From contig CM076148.1 in the NCBI GenBank assembly GCA_038025085.1, positions 36,911,691-36,975,690 on the forward strand: a DNA stretch of 64,000 bases. Reading direction: 5' to 3'. Below are positions 48,352-59,245 of the stretch, in pieces. This DNA comes from Tetragonia tetragonoides. Lineage: Eukaryota; Streptophyta; Magnoliopsida; Caryophyllales; Aizoaceae. The notes below the pieces were generated by a model. The model was given only the letters and a program-made list of their open reading frames with translations, was not told where the DNA came from and searched no databases. Numbering within the stretch: the stretch's first letter is position 1; every line of letters begins with the position of its first letter. A program made the position numbers and the translations under genes.

Positions 48352-49745
48352 TCATACTGGTTCCGAGAATACTTTTCATCGATAGCCATTCTGCTTGATC
48401 ATAATAACCAGAGGAACAGCACAAAGATGTATCATAACTTCAGCTAGCCCCCAGTTCACACCTGCAGTTTAACCCATTGTATATTCCTAACGACCCGTAA
48501 GTTTCTTTAGGAGCAGATTGTGTCTCAAGCTTTAGATGCCATGTACATTGACGCCGCACATATAATAAGGCCTTTCCAAGGTCTAAGCATAACTCTCCAA
48601 GGTGTTGCAGAATGCAGATGATGGTGATTAGTATCATTTGCAGCATCTACAAAACCTGTCAGAAATTCAAATTGCTAGTTGTGACTTGTGGGATAGGGGT
48701 TGCTGGTGCTCTTGCTTTGCTGATGGTTTGTTTGGTAGGGGGTGGGGGTGTTAGTGCTCACAGCTCTGTTTTCATCATTATTGTGCAAGAAATGTAACTT
48801 AGTTCCCTTTTCCCTTCTTACTGAATGGTGGATATATTTTTTGGCTCATCTGAAGTATAATAATGTTATAGTATGTGATAGATTTATCTAATTTTCTATG
48901 ATCAATGATTCAATTCTGCTCATCCATGATTAGTTGATTACAATGGAGTGACTGAAACGAAATGACTTACTTTTCAGTATATGTTTTTTTTTTTGGCTCA
49001 GTAAATGTTATGTACTTTGTATTTGTCGTGAAGTTGCAAATACATATGCAAGAATTCTCTTATGAGATGACCTCATACATAAAGTGATAAAAAATATCAC
49101 ATCTTCATACGTACGTATCATTTTCTTCTCTTTATGTATCCTTGATTTGTTCATAGGAATTGATGAGCATCAAAATTTGTTCAGGAATTATTATTTTCGC
49201 CTCCTCATAAAATTTATGTGTTACTCTAATTCAATGCCTCTCAAAAGGCTCTTGCCAAGAGTAAGAAATGTCGGAGTTGTTGCAATTACAAAGAGATTGC
49301 TTCCGTTGCATATTTGAAAATTGGAATAATATCAATGGGAAATTACACGTAAACTTCTATAAGATATTCTTACCATATTTCTTAAGTTTAAATAAATACA
49401 ATTAATAAATAAAAATTAAAAAATATCTCTTAATCGAGCATTATCAAATATTCCTAACAACATAACAAGTAGCGAACTCATAATAAGGTAACTTTATTTA
49501 ATATATCCTTTCAACCAATGTTTAACACGTCTCCGCTCTGGTATAATGCCGGTTTTTTGCGCAGACCTTGTTAGAGTCTCGAAATTCAGGATAACTATCT
49601 TTGTAACTTCTCTTTTTATTTAGGTGCTTGTAACTCCTTTCGGACTTCGGTTTCCCTAGAAAAAGTTTAAAATTACTCCCAAATCACCCTTTTTATTCCT
49701 TCCCGCCATATGTAACGTTCAGTACTCAGTAGAGTCATAACTCAT
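48352..49745. other. bHLH 3' UTR and PPR upstream region
   Basis: The first 500 bp or so are the probable 3' UTR, ending in AT-rich DNA after 48840. The rest is promoter of the PPR gene. No other gene is supported. Confidence 0.5.
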
Positions 49746-51974
49746 ATGTCAACTTCCAACTACTACTGTTCAATCCTCAAACAATGTCGCCAAACCCTCA
49801 ATCTAAACCTAGCAAAGAAGCTCCACTGTTTAATTATCAAGACCCACAATCACCCAGATACTTTTTTATCAAACAGTTTTATAACTGCGTATAACGAGCT
49901 TGGAAATCTGCGGTGTGCACGCCATGTGTTCGATAAAATGCCCCAACCAAATGCTTTCTCATGGAACATTATGCTCTCTGTTTATTCTAAGTCTGGTCAT
50001 CTTATTGAGATGCTGGAGGTATTTAATTCTATTCCTATCAGGGATGGCATTTCGTGGAATGCGTTTATTTCGGGTTATGTTAATCATGGAAGGTTTGATG
50101 ATGCTGTTAGGGCTTATAGAACCATGTTGGATGAGGGAACGATGAATTTGAATAGGATAACTTTTTCGACGATGCTGATATTGTCATCGGAGATGGGTTC
50201 TGTTGATTTGGGTAGGCAGCTTCATGGGCAAATTGTAAAGTTTGGATTTTTGTCGTATATGTTTGTGGCTAATCCTTTGGTGGATATGTATTCAAAGTTG
50301 GGGTTTGTATATGATGCGGAAAGGGTCTTTAAGGGATCGCCGGAGAGAAATTTGGTTATGTACAATACAATGATATCAGGTTTTTCGCGCTGTGGGATGT
50401 TTGAAGATTCATGGCGCTTGCTGCGTAGTATGCCAGAGAGAGATTCGATTACTTGGACAAGTATGATTACAGGACTAACCCAAAATGGTTTGGACAGGGA
50501 AGCTGTTGTCTTGATGAGGGAGATGAGAATGGAAGGCTTCTCTATGGACCAATTTACCTTTGGAAGTGTCTTGGCCGCCTGTGGGAGAATCAGTGCCTTG
50601 AAAGAAGGAATGCAACTTCATGCCCATATAATCCAGACAGGTTATGAAGGAAATGTTTTTGTTGGTAGTGCTCTCATTGACATGTACTGCAAGTGTAGCA
50701 GTATAATATGTGCAGAGATAGTATTCAAGGGGATGGCTCACAAGAATACTGTCTCGTGGACAGCAATGCTAGTGGGATATGGTCAGAATGGCCGCAGTGA
50801 GGAAGCAATTAAACTTTTCTGCCGGATGCAGAAGTATTCAATTGAACCAGATGATGTTACACTTGGAAGTGCTATCAGCTCATGTGCAGATTTAGCGAGT
50901 TTGGAAGAGGGTGCTCAGTTTCATACTCAAGCTTTAGTCTCTGGCATAATATCATCTGTTGCTGTTTCTAACGCACTCATTACCTTGTACGGAAGATGTG
51001 GAATGATAGAAGATTCCTCCAAGTTGTTCAAAGAGATGAAAGATAGGGATGAAATTTCATGGACTGCACTAATTTCTGGATATGCCCAGTTTGGGAAGGC
51101 CAATGAAGCAATTCATCTTTTTGAGGAGATGCTTTGTCATGGACTTAAGCCTGATGAAGCTACTTTCGTAGGAGTTCTGTCAGCATGCAGCAGAGCAGGT
51201 TTAGTAGATAAAGGACAGTTGTATTTTGAATCAATGGTCAAAGAACATGGTATAGTGGCATCTCCAGATCACTATACTTGCATGATTGATCTTTTCAGTC
51301 GTGCAGGGAAACTGAAAGAAGCCAAGAGTTTTATTTCCAAAATGCCTTTCATGCCCGATGCGATTGGTTGGGGTACACTGCTGAGTTCTTGTAGATTTTA
51401 TGGTAACACGGAAATTGCAAAGTGGGCTGCTGATTCTCTATTTGAACTAGAGCCTCAACACCCGGCAGCTTATGTCCTACTTTCCAGCATCTATGCAACT
51501 GAAGGAGAATGGGACCGTGTGGCTCAGCTGAGAAAGGGGATGAGGGATAAAGGCATAAGGAAGGAGCCTGGACATAGTTGGATTAAGTATAAGAACAAAG
51601 TGTACATTTTCTCTGCTGACGATCAGTTTAGCCCATATTTGGAGAAGATATATTCTCATCTGGAACAGTTGAACATGAAAATGATCGATGAAGGTTATAA
51701 ACCTGATTTGGGCTCTATTCTTCATGATGTTGAGGATTCTGAGAAGATACGAATGCTGAAGCGTCATAGTGAAAGACTGGCAATTGTCTTTGGTTTGATG
51801 TTCATACCACCTGGCCAGCCCATACGAGTGGTTAAGAATCTAAGGGTCTGTTCTGATTGTCACACTGCGACAAAATTAATTTCCAAGATTTCCCAGAGAG
51901 AAATACTTGTTAGAGACTCTGTTCGCTTTCATTTATTCAAAAACGGAACATGCTCATGTGGAGATTTCTGGTGA
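49746..51974 (+). CDS. PLS-DYW pentatricopeptide repeat protein, organellar RNA editing factor
   Basis: A single uninterrupted frame of 742 codons, usual for this intron-poor family. PPR motifs run from about residue 35 to 560, with typical phrases NAFSWNIMLSVYSKSGHLIE, NTMISGFSRCGMFED and DEISWTALISGYAQFGKANE. E and E+ motifs follow, then a full DYW domain with HSERLAIVFGL (the zinc/catalytic HxE), CSDCHTATK (CxxCH) and the terminal CSCGDFW (DYW variant DFW). Such proteins bind a specific site in a plastid or mitochondrial transcript and deaminate one cytidine. The target cannot be read from sequence here. The length is close to Arabidopsis At1g68930, which also lies next to bHLH49. No obvious transit peptide; the N-terminus MSTSNYYCSIL is short. 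Confidence 0.92.
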   Translation: MSTSNYYCSILKQCRQTLNLNLAKKLHCLIIKTHNHPDTFLSNSFITAYNELGNLRCARHVFDKMPQPNAFSWNIMLSVYSKSGHLIEMLEVFNSIPIRDGISWNAFISGYVNHGRFDDAVRAYRTMLDEGTMNLNRITFSTMLILSSEMGSVDLGRQLHGQIVKFGFLSYMFVANPLVDMYSKLGFVYDAERVFKGSPERNLVMYNTMISGFSRCGMFEDSWRLLRSMPERDSITWTSMITGLTQNGLDREAVVLMREMRMEGFSMDQFTFGSVLAACGRISALKEGMQLHAHIIQTGYEGNVFVGSALIDMYCKCSSIICAEIVFKGMAHKNTVSWTAMLVGYGQNGRSEEAIKLFCRMQKYSIEPDDVTLGSAISSCADLASLEEGAQFHTQALVSGIISSVAVSNALITLYGRCGMIEDSSKLFKEMKDRDEISWTALISGYAQFGKANEAIHLFEEMLCHGLKPDEATFVGVLSACSRAGLVDKGQLYFESMVKEHGIVASPDHYTCMIDLFSRAGKLKEAKSFISKMPFMPDAIGWGTLLSSCRFYGNTEIAKWAADSLFELEPQHPAAYVLLSSIYATEGEWDRVAQLRKGMRDKGIRKEPGHSWIKYKNKVYIFSADDQFSPYLEKIYSHLEQLNMKMIDEGYKPDLGSILHDVEDSEKIRMLKRHSERLAIVFGLMFIPPGQPIRVVKNLRVCSDCHTATKLISKISQREILVRDSVRFHLFKNGTCSCGDFW

Positions 51975-52582
51975 TATTTGTCTGGCAAGATCTGTTTCAA
52001 TTGATGGGAAGGATACCGTTTACCAAGAGATCGACATTGTTGGATACATCTCAACAGCATTTGTGGTCATTGTACCTACAAACACTCCTGCTAACAAAGA
52101 GGGGAAAGGAACAGTTTTTTTATTTGATCTCCCGTAGAAGTTGCTTATGTAAAGCAGTTCTAGAGTACTTATGTTCTCATATAGCAGAGGATACCAGGGC
52201 CTTGATTGGGATGTTTCATTATAATTGCTTCTATAAGTTGTGCTTCGACAATAAGAAGCCAAGCTATTCACTAGACCTTTATACGAGAGGCTGCTCACTG
52301 AAGGAGTGATACAGCCCTCGGGCACACAAACAGTTAGAGATAGAGAGAGAGAGGGGAGGTGGAATAATGTGACTACCAACAGTCAAGTTTCGGCGTATGT
52401 TTATAGATCTCACTATGTGGAGTGGAGGTAAAAGAGCTACTTTAAACTCTTGTGTAATTTGCATTCTTTTTTTGTCTCTGGCTTCCAGTTAGATATCTTT
52501 GACAGTGAACATTAATCAAATATTCTGCCACATCATACATCAGCTCAAGCGGTCATTTTCATGCATGCATAAACAGCAAAAC
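51975..52582. other. intergenic space between convergent genes
   Basis: Covers the 3' UTRs of the PPR gene (plus) and the U-box gene (minus), about 600 bp apart. A GAGA tract lies at about 52339-52354. Nothing else recognised. Confidence 0.5.
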
Positions 52583-55500
52583 TTATGTAGTAAAGGTGCC
52601 AGTGAGACTCGGCATCTTATCCAGGTACCTGAGAATCCTTTCTGCCATTTGCCTCGTGTATGCATCCCCATGATGGAAAGCAGTCACCACTGAAACAGCA
52701 AACAACTTGTCCTGTGATACAAGGGCAATTGACCTTTGCCCATCTTTCATTAAGAACAACTCAATTATCCAAAATGCTTTCTGCCACAAACTTTCATTCT
52801 TGTGATATCTCACTGCCTTCAACAATTTCTGGGTAGCATTCATCTCAGTCAGCAGGATAACACTCTGTTCTATGTCAACCTTATCATCCAGTAATGTGGA
52901 TAAAGCTGATAATGCAGCTTCAACTACATCAGCATTCTGGTGGTCTAGGCATGCTAACAGCCTCTCAACTGCCCTTGCTTCTATCAAGCAAAAGGTATCT
53001 TTTTTGGAGTAGACACCTTTATGAGCTAGACAAAGTTGTGCCTTCCTTTTGCTTGATAACCCAAATTCTAAAAACTTTGGTAGGTAGAATAGGTTGAGGA
53101 ACTTCTTTCTCTTTCTTCGTGGTGGCTTCGTGAGATGTATTGTTTGTGCTGAGAGTTTCTCTAACCCTGTTGCAGCTAACCTTTGAACTTCATCACTTGA
53201 TGTTTCCATCAGCAAATCCGTTAACACACAAGTGAAATTGTAATTTATTGCCAGAAACAACATTTGAGGATCGTATAATGTTGCTGTGAATTTAACTATT
53301 ACACCCACTAGCCCTTCCAAGTACACATGTGCATACTTGTTTTGTCTTGTTCCGCTTCTTCGGATCTGACTGATTGATTGTAAAATTCCAGGGATTGTGT
53401 TCTTACTGAGCAAGGCGAGATTGAGGATGGTATCCTGATGGGGAAGTTTGGCCAGGAAAGAGGTAGATAGAGCTTCCCTTTCTGTGATCTTGGTAGGGTC
53501 GTTTGGGCTTTGGATGAGGCTCTCAGGTTGGCCGGTTGCTTTGCAGAGTCTGTCACTTAGCAAGTGCCCTATGTGTGGTGAGAGCAGAGTGAGGAGTCTT
53601 ATAGCTGCAATAGCAATTTCATCACTTGGGTTGTTGAGAAGTTCAATAAGCGTGTAGCTTGCTCCACTTTCCTTCACAGCAGATACAACTGGAGCTACTG
53701 ACTTGCTGGAGTTTGTCAGACAAGTTAGGATTCTAATAAGATTGAGGTTCAAATGATCTGGGGTGGAGTTTTTGATCATGTAAATGATGTTGAACACGAC
53801 ATAGCCTGAATCCATGGTGAGGCCTTGACAATTTACTGTCAGGTTCTCAAGTTCAAGCCCAGATTCTAGGATGTTTGCGAGTATTGCAGAAGCTTCTCCA
53901 AGTGAGTCCATTGGTTCACTGTAAATTTTTTTGGTAAACATTTCTTTAACCATGATTTGTACAGTCCCTGCTTCTGCTAGTATCCCTGCATTGGCGTGAT
54001 AAGTGGAAATTTGTAGAAGGGCATTAAAGGCAGACTTCCTTATCATGGCATTTTCACTATGTAGCATTTGAATGAGAACAGGAGAAGTTTTCTTGGCCAC
54101 ATAGGTCTTGGTATCATCTTCAAGTATTACTTCACCAAGGTAGGTAACCATCTCCAGCTTCCTTTCCTCAGATCCTGCTCATGAAAGCTACTGTATTACA
54201 TCTGAATGCACATAAGTCAATTGCAATTTCAAGTTTTAGGTCATTTTATCTGAATGAAATCCAGGAAAGGTTTTCTTAAGGTTTTCTTGAACAGAGAATA
54301 TGATTGACACTGGCATTGTGTCCCCATAAACCTGGGGAAGCTAATGGTGGTTTAAAATGATGACTGAAGAGTTTTTGACCTTACCTTCAATCAAATTTGT
54401 CAGAAGTGGTTCTAGATATCCATTTTCTGCCATCAACCTGATATTGTTAGGACATTGCAACATATTTTTTAGAACTTGGTCTGCTGCTTCTGAAGCGAAT
54501 GTGTCTGTAGATCTGTTGTATTTGGTTTGTATCAACATCAAAATCCCTCCAGTGACCCAACCCATTTTTTCGGAAAGAGATTGGCACCTTGAAAGCTCGA
54601 CTAAAAGCAACAAAGCAGCTTGCTTAATTGGTTGGTAGCTGCTAGATAGCATTCTGATTGTTGTAGAAATGGCTGGTGTTTTCCCAATTAGCTCCTGCAT
54701 CATGTTTTAAATAATAAAGATAATATAACAAATAATCATAGAAGATCTTCTCTTAGCACTAAACTACTAAACCTTATGTTTTCATGATTAATTTTGGTTA
54801 AATAAAGAAGGATCTCTAATCAGCACTCTTTAGGTTTTGGCCTTGAGAAACTATGTGAAGTTCTTTGCAAGTTTCATGTTTGCATAGAGCTGCTAACATC
54901 TTTTGAGATATTGGTGATAATTTACATCTTTTTCCAAACATCTCTCCTGGGAGTGGTGGTATACTACGTTTTCCTCCAAGTATCTTTTGGGGTAGTGATG
55001 GTATCTTACATTTACACTTCACTACTAGCTGCTGAGTCCAAGATGTTAGCCGGGCTTTTATTTGATTAGATTTAGGTGCATGCAAAATGTATCCATGTGA
55101 GAAGCATTCTTTTTTCTGGACACTTTCAATTTAAATTAAAAATAATAATCCAGGGGTCATTTTCTTTTTTCTTTTTTTTTTTCTTTTTTTTTTTTTCTTC
55201 TTTCTTTTGGAGTATATTTTTGGGATGGGGGAGGGGTTGGAAGCAAACCTTTCCCTCATCTTCCTCAGCTAACAGTCGTATCATTTCTAGTGCACCACAT
55301 CTTACTGTCCTGTCTTTCAACTCCAGAAGCCTAGCTAAAACTGGCAATATTCCCATGTCACGAATGTCTGTTAATTTTTTGGGACTCCTTTGGCAGATGT
55401 TTTGCAGATCTTTCAATGCATCAAGTATTGTACTTTCTGTGCTGCCATTGGACAAAGCTGCACGTATGACTTTGAGTCGTGCTGTTTCATTCCTGTCTTT

Positions 55501-57134
55501 CCACTCTTGAATTATATTTATTTCTTAAAGCTATATTGGGACTCATAGCAATACTTTGTAGCTTTTCCTCTGTGGTTGGGCAGATAATTTCTTCTGGATT
55601 TCTAGAACTCGCAAAATATTCGGTGATTGCTCTCCTTTCATATGTCACTCCACTTTGTATGGTGACTGGGTCATCCATTATCTGCTTTGTCAGTGGACAA
55701 AAGAAACTCTTATATAGGGGCTCGACATATTGAGCAGCTTCTATCGCTCCTTTTGATGATCTAGCACTCATATTGCCATGGAGTCTTTGCCTGCTGCTTT
55801 GGCTTGCACTTTTAAGGGCTTCCATTATCTGCGGTATGTCTGATATGTGAGAATATTCTGTGCAGACTTCTGTGCTGATGGAGTAGAGATCAGATTCTGT
55901 GTGTATCGAGTTTACATTTGGGTGGTTTTCCTGATTTAATGACCATAATTGCTGATTATTGAGATTAGTTTCTGATACTTGACTGATTTCAAAGCGAACT
56001 CTTTTCATCTCCTCTGAAAGTGAGCGTATTGCTGTTTCTGCATACTCTTCATCCCTAAATGTCGAAGGTGGTATTAAACTCAAGCCTTCACCCATTTGAT
56101 TGATAGTTCCTTCTAGTTGTTTGATCATGATTCTAACTTCATGATCCATAGTGGTCTCTCCACTTTGTTGGAGTTTTGCCAATATGCCTTTTGCCAAATC
56201 AGTGCTTTCAGATAGAGATAGTAGTATCTCCATCACATTTTCTGGGAAGTTTTTGGTTGTCTGAAGCTCAATAATAGCTTGTGAAGCACGATAGAAGTAG
56301 CATCCCATTTCAAGAAAGTTGTTCTGTTCTATCTTTTGCACTTGCAGCAGATGCTGTGATTTTTGAAAGAGATGCGAGCAATGATTTGGCAGTACTGGTG
56401 ATAATCGCAGTATCTGCACTGACCTGAGAACATGAACATGACAGTTGACATGTCATATTGAAAGAGTGATATGATTGTGTCATGCTTAAAAAAATGTTAA
56501 CGATTCATTATGACAAAAGCGTGTAGTATTCCCCTTCCCTGACCACTTTTCTGAAGTGCAATTTTTTCTGTTTGCATATGTAACACTGTAAGCATCTCCA
56601 GTCCATTTTTAGAAGAAAAGATGCTAGCCCTAGAAAATTTTGCAGCTTTCAATAGTAATATTGAATTTATCTGTGATTTGTATCACACATTGACACTAAT
56701 GTAGTGCTAATCTCTATTTGACCACATCATTATATGTGTGCACATAATTGTTTTATGCCTCTTTCCTGTAAAGAAGGTCGGCAAGTATAAAACATGCTAG
56801 CGAGGAGATAAAATCAATTGTTCTAGTGATTTATGATGCAAAAATGGAGGATATTGACACTCTGCTGTGATTCCTGACTTTCCTGTTGGTCCAGGGTAGA
56901 CAATGAACCTTAATGCTATGATTCCTTTATTGTCTAAATTATATAAGCTCTGTTATTTGATGATTTGATCAATGTTTACAATCAGGATCATGTCTCATAG
57001 GAACATATTTTTGAACTTCAGAGATGATCACCGAGGTGCATGCAGAAACAAAGGCAATCAGTAATCAGTAATCAGAGAGAGGGATTGGAAGAGAGAGCTC
57101 ATACCAGAATTTGATCGGAGCTGGTGGTGGACAT
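52583..57134 (-). CDS. U-box/ARM-repeat E3 ubiquitin ligase (PUB42-44 type) with two apparent frameshifts
   Basis: Minus strand, four exons: 57134-57105 (MSTTSSDQIL), 56423-55249, 54694-54385 and 54174-52583. Exon 2 carries an N-terminal helical region and the U-box (FFCPLTKQIMDDPVTIQSGV, then TYERRAI and ICPTTEEKL); exons 3-4 are armadillo repeats up to DKMPSLTGTFTT. U-box proteins bind an E2 and pass ubiquitin to targets chosen by the ARM repeats. Exon 2 breaks frame twice. A run of four A (56335-56338) shifts from the expected N-terminal frame, and a tandem AAAT (55516-55523) shifts just after the U-box. The insertions (1 + 4 bases) leave 390 codons if discounted, and the whole would be about 1033 aa, which I recall as the length of Arabidopsis At1g68940. 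It could be a pseudogene, or these could be assembly errors. Confidence 0.8.
54816..55085 (-). other. repetitive open frame in intron 2 of the U-box gene
   Basis: An 89-codon frame within the intron between exons 2 and 3. It contains three related, Lys/Cys/Pro-rich units of about 15-20 residues (for example SLPQKILGGKRS and PLPGEMFGKRCK). No family recognised; it may simply be a short tandem duplication inside the intron. Confidence 0.3.
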
Positions 57135-59245
57135 GGCGTCTGTCAGATTCCTGGATGAAACCTAACCTGTCATTCCCAGAGGTTACTATTGATTCTCTGT
57201 TAACGGATATGCTTTTTAAGTGTTGGAAGGGGTTGTTCTTGAACTAGTCCCTTGGTTGTTGCCTTTTAAGTAGATTAATCATACATTTGAGTTATTTCTA
57301 CTTGATGGAACTCCACAATTTCTTTTAGGGACATTTGACTCGGTCATGTCCTAGTTTTCTTTAATTACCTGTCATGTCTTAGTTGAGCAAATGCTTGAAG
57401 CTTATTTATGACTCTACTCTTCTTTCTAGTTCTGGATTTTACCCTGGGGCATGTTCTATTTCCAGCAAAATGACCATTAACATTTTTTTTTCTTGTTCAT
57501 GGTAAAGTTTATGGCTTCCTCTACCAAATTCAAGCGCAAAGTCACCTCTAAGTCGACTGATCTGGCTTACGTTTTATTGCGATTATATGATTATGTGAGT
57601 ACTGCTGACTATTTTCTATGATTTGGTTAACAAATTATCTGACTGATGTGGACTGTATTTGTGCAGGATTTATTCAAAGGCGGCCGTTAAATAGAATGCA
57701 ATGCAACAAATGAACATAGGGTGCTTCTGGTAGTTGGGGTTTAGCTTGTGCAACAGCATGTATCAAATGTAAGCATTGAGCGCATAAGCAAAGGGCCATG
57801 TTCTGAAAAAGACCTGGTAAATAGTACTGTAGTATATACTGCATTGACTTTGTAAGCACGTTTGCTCTAATATCCAATACTATCATGAGTGGTTGGCCAC
57901 TCTCTTGTAAAGAATATATATGATGCCTAATCTGCCGCTATACTTTCTGCTAAAAAAATTGATTTTTTTTAAAGACGTAAACCCGTATTGTGATAATATA
58001 TCAAGTAGAAATAGCAGATTCTACATAATGTTTTAATCCTAAGTCACACTAGAACCATGTAACAAAATGTCCGCTGACTGACCAACCACGCTAGTAACAT
58101 TACAATGCAAGTTTTAAATCCAAGTCACTAGGATCATATAACAAGATATCCACCAACTACGCTACAATGCGCTTTGTAGACACGTAAGACGTAACTCTTA
58201 CTACAAAGGAATGGTTAAAAGCCTAGATGTTTTCCAATTGGATGAGTAAAGATAAAATTTATGTACTCCTTCCAAGTTACATTGTCAATAGATAGCACAA
58301 TCTTTCTACAGATCTTAGGTCCCGATACACTCTTATCCGTATTTAATATAACATACATTGCTAGCCAACTAGCCAAAGATTCATCTTTTAAATGTATCCA
58401 TCATTGTTCATTGCAGAATTAATACTATTTAAAAACATCAGAAATTGGCTTTTCTCAGCCAAATTGCAAAGAGCTTTGCAAGTAATTTAGTTATTTATAC
58501 GAGTAAAAAGAAAGATAAGTATTAATCGTATAATGTGTATAGTTTACTTTTATCAAGGCTCCAAAAATTAATACAGTACATTCCCAAATATGGGATACAA
58601 AGTGACTATCAGATCGTACAACAATCCGAGCCTGTACACTGCCACAAACATCCAGAGAAGGATCAAGTAAATGAACATATCTGTACAAGATCATCAGTAA
58701 ATTAACCGACGACATTTCTAAATCTAGCGTAGACTGGTCTACTTTTATTGTGTAAACTATCAACTGATTAATAATCAGTACAAGAATCTAAACCTCGAGG
58801 AGCTCTTGCCACAGGTGATTCTAATAACGCTTCGCCTTGTTGCTGGCAGCCTGGCACCACTGAAACTCAAATTAGTCCCTGGTACCCAAGTAATTGTTTG
58901 ATCTGCTGTTGTCGTTGTGGATTCTCTCTCAGCCTGTCTTGTGTACATTACTTGCTTGAGTACGCAAAACAGTTTCCCTAGCCAATAAAATAGAGGGAAC
59001 ATCTTCTCCGAGAGATACAATGCATTCTGCATATCGTACATGTAGAAGCTGTAGGCAGATGGTTCAGAGAGATATCTTTCCTGCTTGCCATCACCATTTT
59101 CCATCTTGGCACATTCGGGAAAAATCACCTTTCATTTAACGATCCAGGCACCAAGGAACTCTTTATTGGCCCTTTTCTCCATTTATGAGATCACACAAAG
59201 GCTATATACTACTCGATGTAAACAACCATGGAATTATATGCCCGA
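57135..59245. other. intergenic between the U-box and RNA polymerase genes
   Basis: Both flanking genes are on the minus strand. The left part is U-box promoter. The right part (about 58770-59245) is most likely the RNA polymerase 3' UTR and contains a 117-codon frame I do not trust. Nothing else recognised. Confidence 0.45.

Noticed and set aside
57509..57690. Possible tiny two-exon gene starting MASSTKFKRK with a donor at about 57597
   Set aside because: Only about 35 codons, no recognisable homology and no promoter signs; too weak to list.
58775..59128. 117-codon minus-strand frame downstream of the RNA polymerase gene
   Set aside because: It lies within 120 bp after the stop codon, on the same strand, and is most simply 3' UTR. 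No domain recognised.
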